Source of the DNA: Diploscapter coronatus
Taxonomy: Eukaryota; Nematoda; Chromadorea; Rhabditida; Rhabditidae
Assembly (NCBI GenBank): GCA_964036155.1
Contig: OZ038423.1
Location: 33,061,249-33,125,248 of the forward strand
Direction of reading: 5' to 3'
DNA: 64,000 bases
The notes beneath the pieces are model-generated. The model saw only the letters and a program-made list of their open reading frames with translations. It was not told where the DNA came from and ran no database searches. Each line of letters begins with the position of its first letter. Position 1 is the first letter of the stretch. This document shows, piece after piece, positions 12,701 through 23,521 of the stretch. A program made the translations under genes and the position numbers.

Positions 12701-12969
12701 TGATTATCAAACAGTGAACACTTGAACACAAAATATCACCTAGAATATGAGTGATCATTAAGCAAAGAATAAATTATTTTACAACAGCCTAATAAATTAT
12801 TACAACGCATAAGTAATTCAAAATACCTAGAAAATAGGGATGTTCAAAAATTAGAATAATAATAATAATAATAACATCACAAGAAGAATATCAAGTAGTA
12901 AAAGTGGTTTGGATGGACTTTCGAAATTCATTTGATTCCTGTCGTGAAGGTTACCACCTGCCAATCCAT
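9720..12969. other. Gap with purine-rich tracts, no gene supported
   Basis: Long minus-strand open frames (up to 292 codons around 9315-10193, and 173 codons around 10208-10729) read as Ser/Leu/Phe-rich low complexity. They reflect GA-rich plus-strand DNA (AGAAGCAGAAGCAGAAG, GGGAAGGGAAGG) rather than protein selection. The left part may hold the promoter and 5' exons of the gene at 5995-9692. A short AATAATAAT run occurs near 12853-12870, and an interspersed repeat copy lies at 11567-11720. Confidence 0.45.
11567..11720 (+). repeat. Interspersed repeat, family 5 copy 1
   Basis: Starting near GGGTCCCCAAGCTTCG and ending near AAATCGAAGATAAACTTG, this stretch matches the reverse complement of 39268-39420 at roughly 80% by eye. 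It includes near-identical blocks such as TAGTTTGAAGCAGAAAATTT and TAGTCTAAATCGAAGATAAA. No open frame is conserved between the copies. Confidence 0.8.
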
Positions 12970-15835
12970 CTACTGTTGCTGCTCACTCCTTGTCTGCTGT
13001 TTCTTCTCCTGTCTCCATTCTGCCATTAATTCCTCCATTGTCGGATGTCGTTGAAAAGAATCGCCACATTCCTGCAACAACTCAATTATCCAATGATTTC
13101 TTGAAAAATGATGCGTCTGAAAAGAACTCACCGACAATTCCTGTTTGACAGGGTTGCGCATTCTGCCTGCTGCAGAAGTGATGTAGAAATGCGACTCGTT
13201 GTATGCCTTGCGACGTGCAGAGCCCTTCAGATTGTTGCTGCAAATGGATGAATGAGTATTGACAAGATTGGCAGAAAGAAGGATGAACTCACTATTTGAT
13301 GGGAACGAACCCGACATCGAACTGCAATATACAGGCCACTTGCATTCGATCGTGTATCTTCTGAATCAGATAGTTGTCCACTGAATACGGCTGGTGGCGT
13401 ACTGAAACAGGGAAAATGTATTGCTGTTTGGCTATTTGAAAACCGCGAGACATCGACCATAGGCGAAACAGTGTAGGGTTAGGGTAGGGTATGGGGGATT
13501 GTAGGCTTTCTTTTTCCACACTATTTCCCAATGTTTCGTGGTTTTCAAGTTGCTTGGTGTTCGCAGAAGGGGAGTGCGGAAAGACTCACCCCAGAGACTG
13601 GACATTGGTTCAGGCTCCCATCTGAGTCCATGCGTCTCCTCGTCCTTGCCATTGACTGCGGCAGTTGAACTGACTCCACACTTGACTGCATACTCGAAAT
13701 GACCTCTCCTCACGTGCTCGTCGAGTTGTCTGCTCGTGACAAAGCGAGCTGTGCAGTTTGTGAGCAGACAGCGGAATGGGTGAGCTCCGAATGCATGACG
13801 AGTTCGAAAATGCTCTTCCAACCAGGACATCTGAAGTGTCTTCTGTGCAAATCAAATGAGACTTCATTCCAACCTTCTTGGAGACATTTCCCCTTTTGAG
13901 TCGCATGTGGCAGTCCTTCCACTGACAGGTCTGTGCATCCATTTCCTCTGCATCTGATTCCTCCGATTCATCAGAATCCATGGTTGAAGTGGAATTCTGT
14001 CCCTTCTGTCTCGGTTCCATGGGAATTGGGTTCTTGATGTGATCCTGCAATATAATTGTTGCTCCTTTGCGGCCATGCTAATCGCTCACCTCCACAACAT
14101 GATCATAGAGAGCGTCCTTGTCATTGCGTAGCTGCAGGCAGTTGCCCCAGTGACAACTTAGAGATATCTTCTACAATCCACACAATTCGTTTACATTTCA
14201 AGTGGACAAACTTGGGACGTTTTCGAACCGCAATTAGTTGCATGAAACGAGATAATGTGCCTTATCGAAAGAGAAAAAGGGCATTCCTTCCTTTCGTCTC
14301 TCAAACATATCCACTATCTCGTTTCATGCGGTTAACCGCGCTGTTCGAAAACGTTGCAGCGTCTGCAAGTGAGAAAGACTCACAGCTTCATCCTCTTCTG
14401 AGATCTTCCCTGGGTGTTTGAATGCGACCTCGCTGACGACTGCAGTTGCTGCACTCAGAGAGGACTTCTCCTTGATGGGGATGGGCTCGTTGGGTTCGTT
14501 GCAGAGACTCGAGGAGGAACTCGATGAGGAGACAGCACCCAAACAGGCTGGCGAGTAGGATGAAGTGGACGGGGTTAGCTGTAAATGGAAGGATTAGTCG
14601 ACTCTACGAAAAATCTCGAATGAATACCTGGAAGTGTTCTAGAGAGCCGTCCTCCATGTGCTCTTCTCTGACAGTGCAAGTGCCTTCGCTGCCAGTCTCC
14701 ATCTTCACTTCATTTACCTCATTTGCTATCGTCGCTTCAGAGACAATCGAGGAAGTCTCCACTTCATTGCACAGAGTCGTCGAGAAGCTGCTCATTTTAA
14801 GAACCTGCAATCATTTTTTATGAAATTTTTGCAACACAATCAATTTTTTTAAAAGTTAACTGTCCCTCTTCCTCTTCTTCTGTCATGTGCTATGATAACA
14901 AATTCGATTTTCTGATTAGAGCGCACACAGAGGCAGCAGGACAATTCTGGCAGAGAGACAAAATTGACTGCCTGGTGTGGCTGATTGATGCAAGGTCGCG
15001 AAATCTGTTGAAGATGTTGGAAATGAACGAAGACGAGATAATTCAGATAGAATCGCGGCAATTGAGGGGCAATCAATCTAATCGATGAAGGGGAAGGCAG
15101 AATGAATGGCTGCAGCTTGATTGCCGCGAAAATGGTTGACGACAATTCCGCGATTTTGCCATATCACATAGTGATAACTGATTCGGCCAAAAAGCAAAAC
15201 AATACACACAAAAAACTGATAAGGAAAAGGGGAAGAGAAGGTCGAGAAGAAGGACAAGAGAATTGGAAATTCGAGATAAAACTAAAATGCACTGGACAAA
15301 GAAGACAGTAATCTACAAGTGATTGGAGAAAGAAGAAGAAGAATGAAACAGGCACAGACATATACAGCCACTGATCGCACTTCCAACTATGGAAGGGAAA
15401 GGTCAGAGTTGTAAGGGAACAAGGCAATAGACAAGTGGATACGTGACTCGTTCGATTTGTCTAGTCGATCGTTGATTGCTGATTCGGTTGATTTGTATAG
15501 CGTACCTTTTGATCTCTAAGACAGGACTCTGCAATGGCTGCCGAGTGACGTCGCTTGGTTGCGGATGAGCAGATGGTGGGCAGCGTGAGGCGAGTAGCAA
15601 TCGAGTGGCAGTGGAATGGACTAGCTGCTGGCGAGGCTGACGAGGAGGATGCGGAGGGACAGCCATCGACAGAGAGCGAATCCGCACAATCTGCACAGTC
15701 GCGACTGCTTCCGCTGCCACACTCCTCGTCGATGCCGCTGTCGTTGGGCGAGGCGGATCGAGATCGGACTGGCCGAATTGGCAGACGCATTCCAATGCAC
15801 ACGGAGGCTGCGTTCACTGCCAGGCATTCGGTCAT
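12970..15835 (-). CDS. C2H2 zinc-finger protein resembling AEBP2/Jing
   Basis: Nine exons keep phase: 15506-15835, 14628-14804, 14384-14578, 14090-14170, 13874-14044, 13590-13842, 13293-13401, 13132-13237 and 12970-13071. They sum to 1524 nt (507 residues). The first part is Ser-rich with SASPNDSGIDEECGSGSS, then polyserine and an acidic region. Three C-x4-C type fingers follow: CHWGNC...HVVEDH; CQWKDC...WLEEHFRTRH; FRCLLTNC...LDEHVRRGH. Their order, and the SWL-x2-H and PFxCxxxxCxAxF patterns, resemble the three fingers of AEBP2, a DNA-binding PRC2 cofactor. An acidic linker (DESEESDAEEMD) separates fingers 1 and 2. The C-terminal part (QPYSVDNYLIQ to EWRQEKK) is not recognised. GLI-type or other C-x4-C fingers are alternatives. 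The start ATG lies 3 nt after a TTGCAG acceptor, suggesting trans-splicing. A foldback element sits in one intron and a TTAGGG-like stretch in another. Confidence 0.75.
13471..13495 (+). repeat. Short telomere-like G-rich stretch in an intron
   Basis: The plus strand reads GTGTAGGGTTAGGGTAGGG followed by TATGGGGG, inside the intron 13402-13589 of the zinc-finger gene. The motif is imperfect and only about three units long. It could be a repaired-break relic or chance. Confidence 0.5.
14218..14353. repeat. Foldback element, divergent family 1
   Basis: The arms CGTTTTCGAACCGC and its complement GTTCGAAAACG enclose a second arm pair, GCATGAAACGAGATA and TATCTCGTTTCATGC. The loop AAGAGAAAAAGGGCATTCC resembles the centre of family 1. 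It lies in the intron 14171-14383 of the AEBP2-like gene. Confidence 0.85.
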
Positions 15836-16778
15836 TGCCTGCAATTCGAGAGTTTCATTTTTGTTTCAATGGGTCAATTTGCATCTTCACTTCGATTCGA
15901 CATTCCCTTCCTCTCTTCTTTCATTCGACTTTCCCCGCACCTGTCTTGCCAATGATAACTTTCCCTTCCTCTGCCTCTGCCTTTCCCTATGCCAGGCTTA
16001 TCAATTATCTCACATTTCCATCTCCCCTTCTATCGTTTCCTCTCTTCTGTCTCGTCGTCCCCAGTCACTAATTCGTTGGCAAAATAAGCGAAACAACAAA
16101 AACCGATAATTTCCGCTTGTAAGATGTGTCGAATTCATTCAATAAAATATGCGTAGGAAGCGAGAAGAAAATGAAGCGGGGAGATTAGATCGAAAATGAA
16201 AACGAAGAAGAGACAGATTCTGGGGCAGGGAATATAACAAAAGAGTTAGGGAATTGGAAGCAGAAGTGAGGAGAAGTGGAAGGATAAAAGTTAGAAAGGA
16301 TGGAGATTAATCTTCCGGCTAGAGAAAGGAAGGAGAAATATGAAATGAAATGAGTTAGAAAGGACGTCATTAGCTGACTGATTTACATAAAGTGAAGATT
16401 GCAAAAAGTTGCGTAGATGTGCAGTCCAAATGCAAAGCAAGGCAAACGTCAAGACTTAGATTATGGTTGTGAGCAACAGATGCAGAAAGATTAGCCCAAG
16501 GCATAAAGCTAAGCATTATCATTTCCCTCCTTATATCCAATTCTAGATACAAATTACTAAACGCTATTACAATTTGATACGGCGCCAATTACAGTAACCC
16601 ACTGAGATAAAAAATCGAAAAGAGAAAAGAAGGGAAGGAAAGATGAAAAAGAGAACAGGCAGGGAGAAAAACGATCAAGTTATGTGTTCGATACACGAAA
16701 CGAAGAAGGGGTCATGAGAAAGTTGGACGATTATAAGTTTGGAATATTATTCCAGAAGAAGTTGTCTTATTGTCTTAC

Positions 16779-17133
16779 AAGGGAAACTTCAGAAGCGTCC
16801 GCCTCCGATTTGGTTGATTTTTTCACCATCTTGGTATTTCTTGACGCCGATCACGAATCTGAAGTCAGAAAGTGCAACGGTGGCCTCTCTGGCCTTGGCA
16901 ATTCTGAGCGTCTTTATAGTAGAGAAACACTATATTGTAGAAAAATAATGTATGCTAATTTGAAATTTCAACTTCTCATGCAATTTCTTTATTGCATCAA
17001 AGCGATGCTCGGGACTTCAAGACCAGTGAGACCACCACTACTTTTCGACGTCAGATCCTTCATCTGCAAACTGAAATCCCTCTGTGGTGAAAACTCAGCC
17101 AAATCGGAGGCGAACACTTATGAAGCTTCCCTT
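16779..17133. repeat. Long foldback repeat, family 6 copy 1
   Basis: The left arm (about 16779-16925) begins AAGGGAAACTTCAGAAGCG and contains GCCTCCGATTTGG. The right arm (about 16990-17133) carries the inverted equivalents CCAAATCGGAGGCG and GAAGCTTCCCTT. The interiors also pair (TGAAGTCAGAAAGTGCAACG against the complement of the GATCTGACGTCGAAAAGT side). The arms are about 145 bp each, with a 60-bp spacer. Confidence 0.8.
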
Positions 17134-20100
17134 GTTAGGATTACTTGGAAATATTCTGAATTTTTACGGAAAATCATAGACAAGGAATTGAGGAGAGTTC
17201 AAGATCGGACGAAATCTCACGATACTGATTTTCACGATAGTGTCAGGTAATAAGGAAATTGATAAGTTGACGAATTGTCTCGAAGAGAGAGAGAGAGCAT
17301 GAAATAGTGAAAGGGAAGAGAAATGCAGAAAATGCGGGACAAACGGGAAGATTTGCATCGAATATTTTAATGAAGAATGGGGAATAGAGAAGGTCATATG
17401 GAGAAGGGGAAGATAAAGCGAAAAGTGGCGAGAGGAAGAGAAAGAAAGATGACGAGTGATTGATAAATGGGAATCGAGAAGGGAAAAGGGGAAAGGGGAA
17501 TGACAGTGACAGTGCGCTAATTTTGATGCTACTCAGGCGTATGGAGAGGCCATTTCGAGATATGATAACAGAGCAGAACAGAATGGTCTGCCTGATAAGC
17601 AGATTAGAGACTGGCAACAGATAGACAGACCAGTGCATTTAAGGCCAAAGCATTTGGATACATTTGTAATTTACGTAAATCGTATTAGGTACAAAGGAAA
17701 TGTCGTGAAAGCAGAGGAAATTGGTGGTTTAGATCTCGAGAAGTACAAAGTGAAAAGTGAGTTAGTGTGGGGGTGAGCAGTAAGGCAGTAAGGCAGGCAG
17801 AGAGGGGAAGGGGAATAGAAAGGGGACTGCTTACGCTGTCTCTGACTCTGCTTATGAATGAATGAATAATTCGCACAGGTGCAGGTGTGAAATAAATTAA
17901 AGATGGGTAAGGCAGAAGAGAAATATGTAATGAGTGATTTGGAATTTATTAAATTCATTTAAAAAAAAAGTCTGTGATAATACCTTCTCACTCAGTTAAT
18001 CATTCAGCGAGCTTCCTGCGATATTTGATAAGGAAATTGGAGACTTGAATAAAGATTGTCTTACTGAATGAACGTTTTCCCACTCCGCATGTAATTCAAC
18101 AAGACTACGTATCAGAAACTAAGCAGTTTTCTTATCATAAGTAATTTCCGCTAGACCATATAATTTGTGTTTTCGTCATTAGGAAATTGGAAAGTGAAAA
18201 TACAAATTGTTGTCACGCGTCCATGGAAAACAATACGATTTTTAAAATCATGATTTTGTGAAAGGTGGAATGAAAATCTTGAATATCAAAGATTAGAAGT
18301 AGGTTTACGGTATACGAATGCAAGAATGCAAGACAGACATACACACAGGTATGAGAAAGTAAGAAACAAGGGCAGTTGCCTATGGGTGCAAGTAATCGAT
18401 AATTGGACAGAAGAAAAGAGAAGAGAGATGAGAAGGGGGCAGAGGATAGAGAGGAAGAAAGAAAACATAAGAAAGGTACAGCCAATGGACATGAGGTCAG
18501 TGGAATGGGAATGACTTGCAGAGGGATGGGAGAAGAAGAGGAAAGGGGATAGAGAACGAACGGCAGATAAAGAGGATACGCCCACTCGACACACTGAGGG
18601 GTATTAGTAAAATCTCGAAGAATGAGTGACCATCACGTCTCCATATCTAGCAGGCAGCAGCAGTCATGTCTTTGTCTGTTAACAGGCAGAGAAGCAGAGA
18701 ATCAGCTGCAGAAAAGCATCTGGTCATAACCCAGTCATAGCGAATCTGTCGATATGGCTGCTGCTGCTGCTGTTGTTCGTGGAAAGGGAATGGGATGGAA
18801 ATCTGTCTGTCCCCTTCGCATTCGCCAGTTCTGCCCCTTGGCATAAATCCATTGCCTTCCTTCTCTTCCCTTTGCCCAGCCTTCCCTTCCCAATGGTCAT
18901 TTCGAGGCTATGCAGCTCTGCTCCTTACCCCCTTTCTATGGTCCATCTGTCTTCCCCTTTCATTTTCTTTCTTCCTCTCCACTATCCCATCTTCCAATTA
19001 CGGCTTTCTCGTTACTGCGTCTGTCACGAAAAATCGACGTTTCTAAACCAAATCCGAAAGAGGATAAAAATTCATGTGAAATTGTTTGGAGAGAAAAAAA
19101 TGGTGTTAACGCAATTTGAAGCGTCAATTATCATCATGAGAAAGGGCAAAATGTTATAGGGTAATTACGAGAGGAAATGTCAACGAGGAGAGTTTCAATT
19201 TACGAAAAAAGTGAATTTTTCATTCGGCGTAGGAGTTCCACTAAGCAGGGCAAAACAGACCAACGCAGCTGCAACTAAGCACGCATTTTGAGCGAACCTT
19301 GGAAAATAAAGTTACAATGAAACGGTGAAGGAAAATTGTCTCAGATATGAATGAACTCTAATCCAATGAAAATGAACTCTTACATAGAAGGGAGAGGCGA
19401 TTAGGTTTCACCGAGAACAATATGATTTGATATGTAGATGAATGAAGGGTTTGAAAGGCTTGACGAAGTTTGAAGGAACATTTACGACATGAATGGGCAG
19501 TGCATTAATTGAGCCGAAATGAAAAAGGAATGATGATAGCATGTGAAGAAGTGAAGTGACGCATTCCTTAACATCGCGCGTTCACTAGCATTAATGCGAA
19601 AGAGATTAGAACTGAGGAATGAATTAGTCAAGCAGTGAAGTTGTAACCAGGAAACAGCGACAAGGAAAAAGGGAATCCATAATTGTGACGCACGATGAAT
19701 GACCTGTGGATGGAATGAAGAACACATTGGCAGAAAATCAGAATTCACAGAGATGCTAGATCGGCTCGTCTGCGTGGCATTAATCGATAGAGAGGAGGAA
19801 GAAGAGAAGAGTAAGAGAGGGAGGGAAGAGAGCAAAAGTAGAAAGATAGAAGAAAGTAGAAACGTGGAATGTACGCAGATGAAGAGGAAAAATGGTTGGC
19901 CCTGAGTCTGGAACTATGACCGAATGAAGTGAGTAAAAGAATGGAATGGCTCACTATTTACAACGAGTTGTTTGAAATGAACAAAAAGAGAGATGGAAGA
20001 ATATTGAAACATAGAAAGAGAGAGGGGAGACGCAAAGATTAGAAGTTCGAATGAAAGAGAGAAGTGAAACGTGAAAATGTTCTTTTGCCTGTGACTGCAG

Positions 20101-23000
20101 TGCTGCCGTTCTATGCACAACACAGAGATAGACAGAGACACATACAGAGAAGCAGAGGCAAGGGAGGCAATATGAAATGAACAGAGTCAATTCATACACG
20201 TAGACAGCCAGGAGAATGGAAGAGGCAAGAAAAACGTCTTCAAATGATGGCCTTGAAATTAAAAGGTGTATGTCTTCATTCTCCATCCTTCATATTCTCG
20301 TCCTAATTTTGCGACTAATTGCTAAACCTTACTAGATTACTGTAGGAAAACTCGTGAAGATTTTGATTTTTTCTAGAGATAATTTTGGAGCGCTGATTGA
20401 GAAAAGAATTGATAATGGAATTTGTAGTGTGGGAATGGAAAGTCCAAAATTTCAAAGAACTCATAGTGTGCACAGACAGGCAGTCCACTGCAATGTGAAG
20501 AGGAATGAAATGGTAAGAGCAGGAAGCACACAAAGCCTTCATCCTCCAGAATCCAGCCAATGGGAGAGGAAGCCTGAGGCTTATACCCTTTACCTGCTGC
20601 TTGTCGTACAGAGATAAGAAGGAAATGAGAGGCGGGGAGTGGAAGAGGGAGGTGAAGAGGGATAATGCAAAAAGCATATAAGAAGATAGGCAGTGATAAT
20701 GCAGATAATGGAGCTGAGCGGACTGACGACGGACCGAGCAGTGAGGGGATTAATTCGAAAGGATTATCCCTGTCCTCTGGCTATACAACTCTTTCTCTTA
20801 ACAAAATGAAGCAAAAACGAGATGTGATTCTCAGGCTTCATTAAATTCGCCTACAAAAAAGAGCAAACGAGCCCTGTGTTCCTGCTTATGACTGTGACTA
20901 TAACTCCCACAACCCTATTATCTAGTGCCTGCTGACTGTGCACTCTCCACTCTTTTTGTGCCCTTTCTGCTCTGCCTCTCATTTCCTTCATAGCATTTCA
21001 CTTTCAATTCGTTCAAAACTTGAAAACATTATTCCCCTTTTCTCATAATTATTTGCCAGTTTCGACTACGAAAAGTTTAATTCATTTTCATGTTGTAGAT
21101 GTTAAGCGGGAGATGAATAAGCAAAATACGGGAAATGGAGCGAATAACTTGAAAAACAGGGAAATAATTACAAGAATGAAGAAATGAAAGTTTTGGCCTT
21201 TTGACGTCAAAGACGAAATCATAAAGCAGAAAAGCAGAAAGACAGAAAGGAAATTGTTTTATCTTTTATCTTGAAGATTAAAAGCAGTATGAAATATGTA
21301 TAAATTATTAGGAATTGTGACGGAAATTGCAAGTTCTTTGGCAGCTCATTTAGTCCAGTGTCTACTGTCTGTGTCTGCACTTCTTTCTCAGTTTGGTCTG
21401 TTCTCACGTATGAACTCTGCATGCTTCCCCTTTCGTTTAAGTGCAATCGTCGTTACTCTGCACTTTTTGCATTTCAGAGGATGTCTGCTGCGAGAGGAAA
21501 AGAGAAACAGAGTACTGAAGATCACGTCTGAAGCTCGATAGAAAAGGGTAGAGAGACAGAGCTTGGCCTTTCTACTTCTTGCTTTTTCGACTGATTAGCC
21601 TTATCACTAGACTTCACAGAACTACTATATCTTCCAAGGGAGAAGGCAGAAGCGAGAGGTATTGACCTTTACATGGAAAAAAGTGGAGAATTGTCCGATT
21701 GCCTGTGTCTGTATGTAAAGAAGATATGAATAGAGGTGATAAAATGAGGAAGATCATAACAGGCAAAGGCAAAGAGGAGAATGGTGTCTCTCACCGAGTA
21801 TTTCCAGCCAATCATAAACCTATACATCTATACTACTGCAGACTGCAAAGCTATCGATTGATGACCATTCGTCTCTAATGGTCCACAACACCGAACATAT
21901 CTCATTTAAAAACAAGGAAGTTCAATTGAATACGTGCAATGATGGAATGGATAGAGTAGGATGGACAGGACAATATGGAAAAATTTGAAAATTTGCAAAG
22001 CTTATGAATGAACGAAGGCAATTTTCGAGGGTAAAGAGAGGAGAGCAGAGACAAATGGGCTGATTGTCGAACAACTGTGGATGGAATGCCTTCTGTGCAA
22101 ACATTTTCCTTTCGAAAACAAAGGAGTTTTCGATTTTTTAGATGAAAATTGAAAAAATGGCTATTTGTAATTTGGTACAAGTTGGGAAATTTTTCAACGA
22201 AGAAATTAGTATCGTAAATTGCAAAACTTGGATGGAGTTTCAGGAGAAGAAAAGTGCGTGTTTTGTAGGGAAGAAAAAAGGAACGCTGCAATCTCTCTCT
22301 GACTAAGAGGGTGAGAAAAATGAAGGAGAGGATGAGAAGAAATAGCAGGAAGAAGATAGAGAAAGCGGGGATATGGAGAGAGGGCAGAAGGGGACGCCCT
22401 GACAGAGAAAAAAGAGCGGCAAGCGTAGATCAAATGCAGCTCTGAGAGTGGACACAGTAGTAGAACAGGGATATTTTATGCTTCTATGCATCTAACTTAT
22501 TAGTTTTGCGGGAAGAATAGAAGGGGCTATTCTGGCAAGGAAAGTTTATCAAATTAGTCTAGTTCAGTTCCTTGAATCTTAACCTAAACATTCATAGTTA
22601 TTCCTTTTCCTCTCAACAATAATTGTCCTCTTCTTTAATCTACCGTAACCTTGAATGACCTAGGCTCAAGGTATTCCCTTCTTCTTCTACATAGAAATAG
22701 AAAGACTCAAAGGAAGAGGAAGATGACTGCAAACAGTCCAGTTAGAGTTTGTAAGTGTGTGATGAGGATATTTCTAGATGGTGATGCATTGCCTTTTCTA
22801 AATAGATAGACGTATTCATCCAGCCTAGGAAAGAGTGAGAGTAGATTTCTTCTTCACATTTTCTCAACAGTTGTTCATATGAAATGGCAGAGCATTAATT
22901 TGTGGGATTCTCAATCTCACATTCAAGTTCGCAATATTTCCTCTTCTCGTTTGCTACTGGTTTGCAATGATAAACTAAGGTTTCTTGCATATTTTACTCT

Positions 23001-23085
23001 AAGTTACTCTTACCCTTTTGTAGTTTTTATTCTCTTTTCTGGGAAAGGGCAAGAGAAGGAAAAGGGGGTAAAATCTACAAGAACT
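23001..23085. repeat. Small foldback, family 4 copy 1
   Basis: The sequence runs from TTACTCTAAGTTACTCTTACC through TTTCTGGGAAAGGG to GGGGGTAAAATCTACAAGA. It shares order and words with 37972-38078 (TTTACCCCTAAATTACCCTC, TTTCTGGAAA, GTAGAATCTACAAGG). It lies just downstream of the acid phosphatase gene. Confidence 0.6.
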
Positions 23086-23521
23086 CTAAACTAACTCGAA
23101 TGAAATCCTGCAGAGCCGTGTTCGACCTCTTCACGTTGAGCCATCACGTGATTTCGAACATCTCTGCCTTACCCTGAAAGAATGACATTCAAAAATCTAT
23201 GTTTAAGTTTTAAAAATTGTTAGCAATCTGATTTTTTGTTAAAGATTAGGAATTTTCTGTAGAATTCTCGTTTACTTTATTAATATATCACAGTAAAATT
23301 TTAAAATCAAAGGGAAAATCAAATTATAAGAAAGATTGACTGCATCTTGCGCCTGTCTTCTTCAAAATTCACTGTTGCAATCATAGCTTTGAAAGAATAA
23401 TTTAGACGTGAATAGGAGAATGCGGTTAGATTAGATGGCTAGAAATCTCGATATGGCAATTTATTGCGTTTATAGTCTAGAAGAATTGATTCATTGTCAT
23501 CTGCATTGTCATTGGCACGAA

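Larger units (their letters stand above)
15839..23521. other. 7.7-kb gap without a supported gene
   Basis: I see no exon with a recognisable protein motif on either strand. The stretch contains a long foldback repeat at 16779-17133 and a second foldback at 23001-23085. Several purine-rich plus-strand tracts lie near 17280-17480, 18410-18560 and 19780-19870. The longest open frame (16684-17250, plus strand) runs through the foldback and looks non-coding. Regulatory DNA, non-coding RNAs or remnants of transposons cannot be excluded. Confidence 0.4.

Noticed and set aside
16684..17250. 188-codon plus-strand open frame
   Set aside because: It runs through the inverted repeat at 16779-17133, has no recognisable motif, and is opposite in strand to every supported gene.
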